Shown here piece by piece: positions 24,803-34,016 of a stretch of 64,000 nt of DNA (position 1 is its first letter; the number at the start of each line of letters is the position of its first letter). The notes beneath the pieces were generated by a model. That model ran no database searches, was not told where the DNA came from, and saw only the letters and a program-made list of their open reading frames with translations. The translations under genes were made by a program, and so were the position numbers. This stretch comes from Youxingia wuxianensis (GTDB lineage: Bacteria; Bacillota; Clostridia; Oscillospirales; Ruminococcaceae): NCBI RefSeq assembly GCF_014385085.1, contig NZ_JACRTD010000002.1, positions 124,001 to 188,000 of the forward strand. The letters run 5' to 3'.

Positions 24803-25705
24803 ATGATAAAAGCGACGTCACTTGTAAAATGTTTTGGAGATTTTACCGCCTTATCCGCCCTTACTACCGAAATACATAAAGGTTCTATTTATGGATTGGT
24901 AGGCTCCAACGGATCGGGAAAATCTACATTTTTGCGGCTGATTGCCGGGGTATATATGCCCGACGGCGGGACAATAGAAATTGACGGACAGCCGGTATTT
25001 GAGAATACGCAGATAAAAGATAAAACCTTCTTTGTGGCGGACGATTTGTATTTTCTTCCGCAGAGCAATATGAACGATATGGCGAAATTTTATAAATCCA
25101 TTTACTCCACTTTTTCAGAGGAGAAATACGCAAAGCTCTGTACAATTTTCCCCTTGGATCCGAGAAAAAAGATTAATACATTCTCCAAAGGAATGAAACG
25201 CCAGGCGGCGATTATTATGGGTCTTGCCAGCCAGCCGGACCTGCTTTTACTGGACGAAGCGTTCGATGGACTGGACCCGATTATCCGCGGCGCGGTACGC
25301 AAATTGCTTTCTGATGAAATTGCCAGCCGGGATATGACGGTAATTATCACTTCCCATAATCTAAGAGAGCTGGAAGACCTGTGCGATCATGTGGGGCTTT
25401 TGCACAAAGGGGAAATTATGTTTGAGCGTGAGATTGACGAACTCAAGCTGGGCTTTTGCAAGGTACATGCGGCCTTTAACCCGATGATCCCCCTGGAAGA
25501 ATTTAAAAAAGATTTGAGTATTATGCAAATCAGCGCTACCGGAAGCTTGATTAATATGGTGGTGCGGGGGATCAGCAGTGAGGTATCCGAATATCTTTTA
25601 GAAAAAGGCGCCTTGTTTGCGGAAGGGGTTCCTCTTACATTGGAAGAGGTATTTATTCATGAAATGGAGGCGGTAGGCTATGACTACAACAACATCATTT
25701 TCTGA
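24803..25705 (+). CDS. ABC transporter ATP-binding protein
   Basis: A 300-residue ATPase. Walker A is GSNGSGKST (34-42), the signature is FSKGMKRQAA, Walker B is LLLLDEAFDGLD, and the switch His is in ITSHNLRELEDL. The last 80 residues form the accessory domain seen in YtrB/BcrA-like exporters. It starts 5 bp after the GntR gene and overlaps the permease gene by 26 bp, so the three proteins are made together. Confidence 0.95.
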   Translation: MIKATSLVKCFGDFTALSALTTEIHKGSIYGLVGSNGSGKSTFLRLIAGVYMPDGGTIEIDGQPVFENTQIKDKTFFVADDLYFLPQSNMNDMAKFYKSIYSTFSEEKYAKLCTIFPLDPRKKINTFSKGMKRQAAIIMGLASQPDLLLLDEAFDGLDPIIRGAVRKLLSDEIASRDMTVIITSHNLRELEDLCDHVGLLHKGEIMFEREIDELKLGFCKVHAAFNPMIPLEEFKKDLSIMQISATGSLINMVVRGISSEVSEYLLEKGALFAEGVPLTLEEVFIHEMEAVGYDYNNIIF

Positions 25706-28028
25706 TCAAAAAAGATTTTCTCAGTTATACCGTGCCATTTTCCGCCGCAATATTGGATATTTTTCCATGTATGCAGTTATTCTGTTTATTTTCTACCCTC
25801 TCCAGTATTTAATCGAAGCGTTTAAATCGTTGAAACACTATGATATAAACGCCTTGACCTTGGCCATGGATCCGTTTGCTTACTATAACTTTAACGGCCT
25901 GGGGAAAAACTTTACAGGCGTTTCCAGCGTGTTTGTTACGGTCATTATGGCAGCTATTCCGATTATTTTAGGGCTGATGCTGCAAAGCTATATGCATTCG
26001 AAGAAAGCGGCGGATGTGTACCACAGTATGCCGATTAAACGGGAAACCCTGCTTTTAGTCAACGCTATGGTGGCGGTAACCATTATCGCCGTGCCTATGA
26101 TTGTATATACTTTGCTGATCGCTGTTGTGCAGATCGCGAAATTTGGATTTTTCCCATCGGTGCTCGGTTATATGTGTCTGGACACATTAGGATGGTTAGT
26201 CTGTTCTTTTGTCATTTATATTGTTACTGCGCTGGTAGCGGTTTGCGTCGGCACTGTGTTTGATACGTTCGTTTTTACTTGCGTTTTACTTTTTGCCGCT
26301 CCGGTGATCAGTGGACTGTATCTTGTCCTGTGCGATATGTTCCTGTTTGGTTTTCGGGCGAATCAGCTGACCAGTTATTTGATTTTTAATTTTTCTCCTA
26401 TTACCCTGATGCCTTGCCGGCTAGGGTTTTATGAAGGAAGCGACATATATACCCAGGTACTGTTCCACAGCAACATTTCGATTTTACTTATGCTGGTGAT
26501 CGGATGCGTTCTGTTTGTTTTAGCGGCGCGGCTGTACCGCCGTCGCCACAGTGAGATTGCAGAACAGGCCACCTCTTCTGGAATACTTCCAAAGATTATT
26601 ATGCTGATAGGAACTGTTGTATGCGGCGTTTGCTTTGGGCTAATTTTCCAGATGGTGGGTGTTAGCGACAACAATAAGCTATCCTTTATTATGTGGACGA
26701 TTATCGGCGGTTTACTGGCCTACATCATTATGGAAGTCATCTTTAACCGCGGATTTAAGACCTTAGTGCGCAGCCTGCCCCTGGGAGCGGGAATGGTAGT
26801 TTTGACCGTAGGACTGATCTCACTGATCTTTACCGGCGGCCTGGGCTATGAGAACCGTATTCCGTCCATAGAGAATATTTCTTCGGTGGAGGTAAATTAT
26901 AAGGGACGCTACGGAGACAGCGATCCAATGGCTGTAGGTCCTTATATCAGCGACGATGAGGGGCACACTTTTACGAAGAGGCTTGCTACCATTACTTTGG
27001 AACAAAAGGAAAACATTGAAACTTTGCGCTTGTTCCATCAGGATGTTACTGGAAAAAAATACGGCAGCCAGTGGAGCTCCCGTAAGAATGTGCCGGACGA
27101 TGTGAGTATGGTATATCCTAATATTGTTATCACGTATCATCTGTCCAACGGTCGTACGCTTACTAGAGCTTATGATTCCTGCGATGTAGAAAGCATGATG
27201 CTGCTGGCTCCCTTGGAAACACAGCCGGAACTTCTCTATCAAGCCTATCCCGCATTCTACACCGAACCGGAAAATATTGTGGAATGGTACGTCCAGGATA
27301 TGTTTGGATCTAAGGAGATGAAGCAGATTTATTCGCAGGCGGACAGCGCGAAACTCTTGGAGGCAATTCGTACGGATATTTCCGCTCTCACCTTAGAGCA
27401 GCTGAGCGATCCCAAAGATTCCCCGATTGGAATCCTTTCCTTTAATGCCCAGTTGCCCAAGCAGGGCAGTGAGCGCTGCAGCACCGGAGGCTACTTTATC
27501 ATTTCCAGCCGGGAACAGGAAACGTATAAATTCCTAAAGTCGAAAGGCGTTATTGATGAAATTACTCCCGACCTTAGCAAGGTCAAGGGCGTTGTGGTCA
27601 GTGTCAGCAGCGGCAACTATTATCGTTATGGGTCGGCGATCAGCGCGCTTTATCAAATTTCCCCGGACTATAATGAGTTCTATTCTGCTGACTATGACAA
27701 TATAAAAGACAGCATCCAGGAACGTATCCGGATGATCAAGGAAGACGCAAAAATGAAAGAGCAGACTGTGACGGAAGAAGTCTATGTTGAGGACCGTGCG
27801 GTTGCCGCGGCTTCTTATTATGGCGATCTGGAACAGGTATTTGAGAATGAGGCGGATATCCGCGTCCTGGCACAGGCGGTTACCGCCACCATACCAGCCA
27901 ATGAAAAACTGGTATATGCCAACTTCTATTTTGAGGGTACGGCTACAGGAACACCGGTAATGATCCCTTATTCAAAGCTTCCTGCGGAGATTCAAAAACA
28001 GCTTGACTACAACGAAATTATCAAATAA
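25680..28028 (+). CDS. ABC transporter permease with large C-terminal domain
   Basis: A 782-residue membrane protein. The first 390 residues hold about ten hydrophobic helices of the ABC-2 type, including the amphipathic KKAADVYHSMPIKRE loop after helix 2 that recurs in this clostridial family. Residues about 395-782 after LGYENRIPSIENISS are soluble and probably outside the cell, with repeated Tyr/Asp/Glu-rich segments. The fusion of a permease with such an ectodomain is the odd part; it may sense or bind a substrate such as an antimicrobial peptide. Overlaps the ATPase gene; ends before a 19-bp terminator. Confidence 0.88.
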   Translation: MTTTTSFSDQKRFSQLYRAIFRRNIGYFSMYAVILFIFYPLQYLIEAFKSLKHYDINALTLAMDPFAYYNFNGLGKNFTGVSSVFVTVIMAAIPIILGLMLQSYMHSKKAADVYHSMPIKRETLLLVNAMVAVTIIAVPMIVYTLLIAVVQIAKFGFFPSVLGYMCLDTLGWLVCSFVIYIVTALVAVCVGTVFDTFVFTCVLLFAAPVISGLYLVLCDMFLFGFRANQLTSYLIFNFSPITLMPCRLGFYEGSDIYTQVLFHSNISILLMLVIGCVLFVLAARLYRRRHSEIAEQATSSGILPKIIMLIGTVVCGVCFGLIFQMVGVSDNNKLSFIMWTIIGGLLAYIIMEVIFNRGFKTLVRSLPLGAGMVVLTVGLISLIFTGGLGYENRIPSIENISSVEVNYKGRYGDSDPMAVGPYISDDEGHTFTKRLATITLEQKENIETLRLFHQDVTGKKYGSQWSSRKNVPDDVSMVYPNIVITYHLSNGRTLTRAYDSCDVESMMLLAPLETQPELLYQAYPAFYTEPENIVEWYVQDMFGSKEMKQIYSQADSAKLLEAIRTDISALTLEQLSDPKDSPIGILSFNAQLPKQGSERCSTGGYFIISSREQETYKFLKSKGVIDEITPDLSKVKGVVVSVSSGNYYRYGSAISALYQISPDYNEFYSADYDNIKDSIQERIRMIKEDAKMKEQTVTEEVYVEDRAVAAASYYGDLEQVFENEADIRVLAQAVTATIPANEKLVYANFYFEGTATGTPVMIPYSKLPAEIQKQLDYNEIIK

Positions 28029-28056
28029 TCTTTGAAAACTTTTCACTCTCTAACCA

Positions 28057-28100
28057 AACAAGACGGTCCCCGGCAGCCTGCCGGGGACCGTCTTGTTCTT
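28057..28100. terminator. Bidirectional terminator, perfect 19-bp stem
   Basis: Arms 28057-28075 and 28079-28097 (AACAAGACGGTCCCCGGCA and complement), loop GCC, between the convergent ABC permease and cls genes. Confidence 0.85.
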
Positions 28101-28105
28101 TACAA

Positions 28106-29635
28106 TTACATCATAGGGGAGAACAGCCGCAGGAAAGAACGAAGAATTTTTTTATAAATTGGAACGGTCTTGTTATAATTTTTGGGGACTTGCCGGCAAT
28201 GCTCCAGAGTTTTTAAAATATCGTCCCTTACGTCAGCTACCGCTTTGGCGTTATAAAAACATACGCCGCACTCAAAGTGCAGAAAGAAACTTCGGTAATC
28301 CATATTAGCGGTGCCCACAATGGCCACGTCATCATCCGATACGAACATTTTAGAATGTATAAAACCTGGGGTGTATTCATAGATACACACCCCGGCGTCC
28401 AGAAGGGACTGATAAAAGGATTGGGTAGTTTCATGGACGTACCATTTGTCCGGCACGTGAGGGGTAATAATACGCACATCCGTCCCGCTGCGGGCGGCGA
28501 TGGAAAGGCAGGTGGCCATCTCATTATCGATAATCAGATAGGGAGTGGTGATATACACATATTTTGTCGCCCGGCTTAAAATTTGCATATAGGCGCATTC
28601 CAATACATTGATACCGTTTAGGGGACTGTCGCCGAAGGGCTGGACAAAGCCGTCGCTTTCTGTCCAAAGGGTAGGGTGAAAACGCAAATAATCCCCTTCA
28701 TCTTCCGTAGGGCAGGTGAAATTCCACAGGGAAAGGAACATAGAGGTCAGATTCCATACGGCGCTTCCCCGCAAAAAGACGCCGGTATCCTTCCAATGAC
28801 CGTGTTTTTCATAGGCGTTAATATACTCATCCGCAATATTAATCCCGCCGCAAAATCCCACATTGCCGTCGATCACTACAATTTTCCGGTGGTCCCGGAA
28901 GTTCATAGAAGAATTTAAATGGGGTTCAAAAGGGTTAAAGACAGCAGCCTTAATTCCAAAATCCATCATCTTTTTATAATAATTGGAAGGCAGCGTTTGA
29001 ATACAGCCCAGATCATCGTACAGAAAACGTACGTCCAATCCTTCGGCCGCCTTCTGTTTCAAAATTTCAAAAATCGGCTCCCACATTTTGCCTTCCTCTA
29101 AAATAAAGAACTCCATAAAGATAAATTTTTCCGCCTTTTCCAGCTCTTCTATCATCCGCTGCCACATCGTTTCTCCCACAGAGAAATATTCCGCTTGGGT
29201 ATTTTTCCACATAGGATAGTAGGTGGTGTTGGAGATATAGCGGGAAAGAGACGCCAGTTGGGCGTCGATTTTAGAAAGCTCGTCATTATGGGTAAAATCA
29301 TTGCTGAGAAGGGATTTTTCATATTCCATCGATTGGCTGATACGTTTATGCATTTTTTGGGGCATACTTTTATTTCCAAAAATTAAGTAAAACAGCACGC
29401 CGAATACTGGCAAAATTAGGATGAGCACAACCCATGCCAGTTTATAAGAGGGGTTATCGTCCTTAGATACCAGCCATAAGGTGACACAGATACCAAAGAA
29501 AGTGAGAAAACCATAAATCCGGCCGGAATATTCCTCGAGAAAGCAAATCGTTCCGAACAAAATCGCCAGCTGCACAATAATCAACAGAGCAAAGATCATA
29601 AGCTTTCCTGTAACAATTCTTAAAAACCGTTTCAA
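28106..29635 (-). CDS. cls: Cardiolipin synthase
   Basis: A 509-residue membrane phospholipase-D-like enzyme condensing two phosphatidylglycerols to cardiolipin. Two N-terminal membrane helices, then a YxLA-type region (NPSYKLAWVVLILILPVFG), followed by two HKD catalytic motifs: HRKIVVIDGNVGFCGG and HSKMFVSDDDVAIVGTAN. TTG 29635 lies 6 nt after AGGGAGGG; the more upstream TTG would put the binding site inside the gene. Confidence 0.95.
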   Translation of the reverse strand: MKRFLRIVTGKLMIFALLIIVQLAILFGTICFLEEYSGRIYGFLTFFGICVTLWLVSKDDNPSYKLAWVVLILILPVFGVLFYLIFGNKSMPQKMHKRISQSMEYEKSLLSNDFTHNDELSKIDAQLASLSRYISNTTYYPMWKNTQAEYFSVGETMWQRMIEELEKAEKFIFMEFFILEEGKMWEPIFEILKQKAAEGLDVRFLYDDLGCIQTLPSNYYKKMMDFGIKAAVFNPFEPHLNSSMNFRDHRKIVVIDGNVGFCGGINIADEYINAYEKHGHWKDTGVFLRGSAVWNLTSMFLSLWNFTCPTEDEGDYLRFHPTLWTESDGFVQPFGDSPLNGINVLECAYMQILSRATKYVYITTPYLIIDNEMATCLSIAARSGTDVRIITPHVPDKWYVHETTQSFYQSLLDAGVCIYEYTPGFIHSKMFVSDDDVAIVGTANMDYRSFFLHFECGVCFYNAKAVADVRDDILKTLEHCRQVPKNYNKTVPIYKKILRSFLRLFSPMM

Positions 29636-29728
29636 CCTGGACCCTCCCTGCAAAATTTCCCCAGATAATCTTTCATATGTACAAGATCAGAATAACATTC
29701 TGGGTAAATTGTTCAATTATCCTTGTGT

Positions 29729-29773
29729 AAAAAGAAAACAGCCATATAGCATATTGTATGCTATATGGCTGTT
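29729..29773 (-). terminator. Terminator of galE
   Basis: Arms 29737-29753 and 29757-29773 (AACAGCCATATAGCATA and complement), perfect 17 bp; on the minus strand a T-rich run follows. Confidence 0.85.
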
Positions 29774-29801
29774 AAAATGGGAGTAGAAATTTACCAAATG
29801 A

Positions 29802-30809
29802 TTAAAGTCCATTGGGGTTGTTTTTATTAAAATTCCAAGTGTCCATGCACATATTGTCCAATGTTTTTTTCGCCTGCCAATGAAGCAGCTCTTTCGCCTT
29901 TGTAGCATCCGCATAGGAGGTATCAATATCCCCGGCCCGGCGGCCGACAATCTTATGATTGATAAGCTTGCCGCAGGCCTTTTCAAAGGCGTGCATCACA
30001 TCGAGTACGGAATAACCTACGCCGGTCCCCAAATTAATGGCCTCCACGCCGGTTTTATTCATAATATAATCCAACGCGTTTAAATGGCCCACCGCCAGAT
30101 CCACCACATGGATGTAATCCCGCACGCCGGTACCATCCGGAGTATCATAATCGTCCCCATAGATACTCAACTGGGGAAGCTTGCCAGTGGCCACCTGGGA
30201 GATATAAGGCAGCAGGTTGTTGGGAATACCGTTGGGGTCCTCTCCTAACAGTCCGCTTTCATGGGCGCCGATAGGATTAAAGTACCGAAGCAGAGCTACG
30301 CTCCATTCGGGATCAGCCGTATGAAGATCCGTTAAAATCTGTTCGATAAACAGTTTTGTGGTTCCATAGGGGTTGGTGGTAGAAAGAGGCATATCCTCTT
30401 TAAAGGGAACCGGATTATGCATTCCATACACAGTAGCGGAAGAGGAGAATACAAACTTTTTACAGCCGTATTTCTCCATTACTTCACAGAGGATTACTGT
30501 ACCGGTAATGTTGTTATGATAATACTTCAATGGAACATGTACGGATTCCCCCACCGCCTTCAGTCCCGCGAAATGAATGACAGAATCAATTTTATTTTCC
30601 TGGAAGATGGTTTCCATCCCATCCCGGTCAAGCATATCTGTTTCATAAAATTTAAAATCTTTTTTGGTAATTTGTTTTATCCGGCGCAAAGCCTCCGGTT
30701 TCGAATTGACGAAATTATCCATGACAACAATCTCACGTCCAGCGTTCAGAAGCTCCACGCAGGTGTGGGAACCGATATATCCAGCACCGCCAGTGACTAA
30801 AATTGACAT
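29802..30809 (-). CDS. galE: UDP-glucose 4-epimerase
   Basis: A 335-residue short-chain dehydrogenase-type enzyme interconverting UDP-glucose and UDP-galactose. NAD is bound by GGAGYIGSH (7-15); Ser124, Tyr148 and Lys152 (NPYGTTK) are catalytic. Length is normal. It is a single-gene unit with its own terminator and probably feeds galactose use or surface polysaccharide synthesis. Confidence 0.97.
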   Translation of the reverse strand: MSILVTGGAGYIGSHTCVELLNAGREIVVMDNFVNSKPEALRRIKQITKKDFKFYETDMLDRDGMETIFQENKIDSVIHFAGLKAVGESVHVPLKYYHNNITGTVILCEVMEKYGCKKFVFSSSATVYGMHNPVPFKEDMPLSTTNPYGTTKLFIEQILTDLHTADPEWSVALLRYFNPIGAHESGLLGEDPNGIPNNLLPYISQVATGKLPQLSIYGDDYDTPDGTGVRDYIHVVDLAVGHLNALDYIMNKTGVEAINLGTGVGYSVLDVMHAFEKACGKLINHKIVGRRAGDIDTSYADATKAKELLHWQAKKTLDNMCMDTWNFNKNNPNGL

Positions 30810-30960
30810 AATCGTTCACTCCTTATCTGTTGACAATAAACCGTGGTGAATTGCGGTTGTTCCTGTGATTTAAGTATACGTTTCCAGAAAGGGAAATGTC
30901 AATGCGATTTTACAATCAGGAAACAAATATCCATAAATTCGCAACATAAATACAATATAA

Positions 30961-31935
30961 TTACCGCGAAGTAAAAACAGTAATATTTTCTCCATCGCTG
31001 CCAAAAACTATACTTCCGTTTAAATCTGTTCGATAAATGTTGACTCCTTGCTCTTTGAGACGGCCGAGTACAGTCTGAGATGGATGGCCAAAGGCATTAT
31101 CTCTGCCGCAGGAGATCACTCCAATCGAAGGAGAAACCGCCGTCAACCATTCTTGCTGGGTAGAGGTGTCGCTTCCATGATGCCCCACATCCAGCACATT
31201 GCTTGGCAGAGCCTGCGCCCAGCGGCAAAGCAGGTCATTTTCCTCTCTTGCTCCACAGTCTCCGGTAAATAAAAAGGAGCACTTGTTATAAACCAGCCGA
31301 GAAACAATGGAGTTTTCATTTAAATCCGTTGGATCGCTTTTCACAGGGCCCAGGATGGTAAAGCAAATTTCTTCTCCCAGAAAATAACTATCCCCAGGCC
31401 GGGCAGCAGTAATAGAAAGGCCGATTTCCGAAAGCTTGTCCAAAAGATTTTCAAATCCTTGGTCGCTAGGAAGAAGCTCCTTATTTAATTCAGGCATCAT
31501 AAGTTTTTTGACAGGTAACTTCTCCAACAGATAGGCCATCCCGCCCATATGATCAGAATGAGGATGGGTAATCACCGCAAGATCGAGAGAAGATACGTTT
31601 TGGGCCGCAAGATAAGTCAGCAGACGTTCGCTTTGATCCGCTTCTCCTGTGTCAATTAGTACGTTGGCGGTAGGGGTTTTGATTAAAATGGACTTTCCCT
31701 GTCCCACATCGATAAAATGCACCTGCAGCTCACCCTGCGCCTGTATCATATCGGTAGAAAGCCCCAGTTTTATGTACAAGGTATTGAGCAGGCGGCCAAT
31801 CCCATCCGACATGGAAGTTAGGCTCTGTATAGGCCCGCCCAATAGTTGATTGCCGCCCAACACAGCAAAATACAAAGTCACAAGCACCAGGAGGATGATG
31901 ATTATTTTTAGCAGGGGTAATTTTTTCTTTCCCAA
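30961..31935 (-). CDS. ComEC-like MBL-fold metallohydrolase, membrane-anchored
   Basis: A 324-residue protein with one N-terminal membrane helix (IIIILLVLVTLYFAVLGG) and an outside metallo-beta-lactamase domain related to the ComEC C-terminus: HFIDVGQGKS, HPHSDHMGG with His124, His126, Asp128, His129, and VGHHGSDTSTQ. Related domains act on nucleic acids or phosphoesters. TTG 31935 follows GAGGAGGG. It is 25 bp after the YgiQ-type gene on the same strand. Confidence 0.88.
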   Translation of the reverse strand: MGKKKLPLLKIIIILLVLVTLYFAVLGGNQLLGGPIQSLTSMSDGIGRLLNTLYIKLGLSTDMIQAQGELQVHFIDVGQGKSILIKTPTANVLIDTGEADQSERLLTYLAAQNVSSLDLAVITHPHSDHMGGMAYLLEKLPVKKLMMPELNKELLPSDQGFENLLDKLSEIGLSITAARPGDSYFLGEEICFTILGPVKSDPTDLNENSIVSRLVYNKCSFLFTGDCGAREENDLLCRWAQALPSNVLDVGHHGSDTSTQQEWLTAVSPSIGVISCGRDNAFGHPSQTVLGRLKEQGVNIYRTDLNGSIVFGSDGENITVFTSR

Positions 31936-31960
31936 AACTTACCCTCCTCACGAAAGAAAG

Positions 31961-33958
31961 TCAGCGCTTTCCTTTTTTGGCATATCGGCTGTTTTTTCCG
32001 GTTTTAGGGGTGCCTGCGGGCGCCGAACGTCCGCGGCCCCGCCGCCCATAAAAAGCGGGGTCCCTTTGATCTTTACCTTTCTCTTTGGAAGAGCCGCTGT
32101 TTTTTTCAGCGCGGACGTTTTTCGCGCCTTGGGCGCGGCCAGCGCTGGAAGCAGCGCCGGCGCCCGCATGGGAACGCTCTGGTGGGATCAGGCAGCCAGG
32201 GCCGGAGCCGATTAAATCTTCCCGTCCTGCCTTGTGAAGTGCTGTTGCTACTGCCCGGCGGTTCTCCGGCTTAAAATATTGAAGCAAGGAACGCTGAAGC
32301 CACTTTTCTTCTTGGGTAGTGGGTACAAACACTGGTTTTAAGGTGTATGGGTCCAGTCCAGTATAAAACATACAGGTAGAAACCGTGCCTGGGGTGGGAT
32401 AGAAATCTTGGACCTGTTCTGGACGGATATGATGCTTTTTTAAAAACACCGCCAAATTAACCGCATCTTGTAAAGTGGAGCCAGGATGGGAGGAAATAAG
32501 ATACGGAACAAGATATTGTTCTTTTCCCACTTCCTTTGTAAGCCGATAAAAACGCTCGGAAAATCTTTCATAAACCTCAATATGAGGTTTTCCCATACAA
32601 TCCAGCACATTAGGGCTGCAATGCTCAGGGGCAACCTTCAGCTGTCCGCTTACATGAAACTCTATTAATTCCCGCATAAAAGTGTCGTCTTTTTCCAGCA
32701 TCATATAATCATACCGCAGACCCGAACGGACAAATACTTTTTTTATACCTTTAATAGAGCGCAGCTTACGTAAAAGATCAAGATACTCCCTATGATCCAC
32801 CACTAGATTAGGACATGGCTTGGGCGCTAAACATTTGCGCTGGGCGCACAGTCCATGGAGAAGCTGTTTATCACAGGACGGCCGCCGAAAGTTAGCGGAA
32901 GGGCCGCCTACATCACTGATATATCCTTTAAACCGGGGATTTTTAGTAAAGCTTATGGCTTCATCAATTACTGACTGTTCGCTTCGGCAGGTGACAGTAC
33001 GCCCCTGATGGAAAGCGATAGAACAGAAATTACAGTTTCCAAAACAGCCCCGGTTATGCATAATGGAAAACTCCACTTCCTTAATGGCGTCTACGCCGCC
33101 CATAGCTTCATAAGAAGGGTGGTACATCCGTTCAAAAGGCAGTGCGAACACCCGATCTAATTCTTCCTGAGAAAGAGGTTCCATCGGCGGGGTTTGCACC
33201 AGGAAAAGGTTATTTCCTTGCTTTTGAATAATATGCTTTCCACGGATATGGTCCTGTTCTTCTATTTCTGTATGAGTGGCTTTCGCATAGGAAAGCTTAT
33301 TTTCGCTCACTTTAGCAAAAGAGGCTACCGATACTGCATCGGCAGGCAGACCCAACTGGTCGGTAAGATAACATACGCCCCGGCAGCGCACCTGATCAGC
33401 CTGGCCGCCCCCGGCTAAATGCCGGGCGATGACTTCCGTTTGTTTTTCCCCCATGCCAAAGATCAGCAGATCCGCTTTACTGTCCACTAAAATGGATGGC
33501 ATTACCTTGTCGGCCCAGTAGTCGTAATGAGCAAATCGGCGCATGGAAGCTTCTAAACCTCCAATGACAATGTTAGCGTTGGGATACAGCTCCCGCAGCT
33601 TATTGCAGTACACAGTTACCGCCCGGTCAGGCCGCTTTCCCGCCTTTCCGCCGGGTGTGTACGCATCGTTTGAACGGCGGCGTTTAGCGGCGGTATAGTG
33701 GGCCACCATACTGTCAATATTTCCGCCGTTTACCCAAAAACCGTATTTTGGGGTGCCAAGTTTCTGGAAATCCGACGGCTTTTGAGGATTCGGCTGGGCG
33801 ATCATCCCCACCCGATAACCCAAAGATTCCAATAAGCGGGAAACAATAGCGATCCCAAAGCTGGGATGATCCACATAAGCGTCGCCGGTGACACAAATAA
33901 AATCAAATTCATCCCAGCCCCGTTTTTTCGCTTCCTGCATGGTCATGGGTAAAAACAT
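31961..33958 (-). CDS. YgiQ-family radical SAM protein
   Basis: A 665-residue iron-sulfur protein of unknown reaction. The radical SAM cluster is bound by Cys305, Cys309 and Cys312 in RGCFGNCNFC. The N-terminal cobalamin-binding-like region and the RRPSCDKQLLHGLC segment are typical of the family. The last 65 residues are a basic Gly/Ala/Lys/Arg-rich tail with RGRGRSAP, low in complexity, which could touch RNA. RBS AAGGAGA, start ATG 33958. Confidence 0.93.
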   Translation of the reverse strand: MFLPMTMQEAKKRGWDEFDFICVTGDAYVDHPSFGIAIVSRLLESLGYRVGMIAQPNPQKPSDFQKLGTPKYGFWVNGGNIDSMVAHYTAAKRRRSNDAYTPGGKAGKRPDRAVTVYCNKLRELYPNANIVIGGLEASMRRFAHYDYWADKVMPSILVDSKADLLIFGMGEKQTEVIARHLAGGGQADQVRCRGVCYLTDQLGLPADAVSVASFAKVSENKLSYAKATHTEIEEQDHIRGKHIIQKQGNNLFLVQTPPMEPLSQEELDRVFALPFERMYHPSYEAMGGVDAIKEVEFSIMHNRGCFGNCNFCSIAFHQGRTVTCRSEQSVIDEAISFTKNPRFKGYISDVGGPSANFRRPSCDKQLLHGLCAQRKCLAPKPCPNLVVDHREYLDLLRKLRSIKGIKKVFVRSGLRYDYMMLEKDDTFMRELIEFHVSGQLKVAPEHCSPNVLDCMGKPHIEVYERFSERFYRLTKEVGKEQYLVPYLISSHPGSTLQDAVNLAVFLKKHHIRPEQVQDFYPTPGTVSTCMFYTGLDPYTLKPVFVPTTQEEKWLQRSLLQYFKPENRRAVATALHKAGREDLIGSGPGCLIPPERSHAGAGAASSAGRAQGAKNVRAEKNSGSSKEKGKDQRDPAFYGRRGRGRSAPAGTPKTGKNSRYAKKGKR

Positions 33959-33986
33959 AAATTTAAATCTCCTTTAAGAACGAGTA

Positions 33987-34010
33987 GGGAGAACCGAAAA
34001 TGGTTCTCCC
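33987..34010 (-). other. Hairpin between ftsK and the YgiQ-type gene
   Basis: GGGAGAACC (33987-33995) pairs with 34002-34010. On the minus strand no T-run follows, so it may be an mRNA processing or attenuation structure and not a full terminator. Confidence 0.4.
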
Positions 34011-34016
34011 AAAAAG

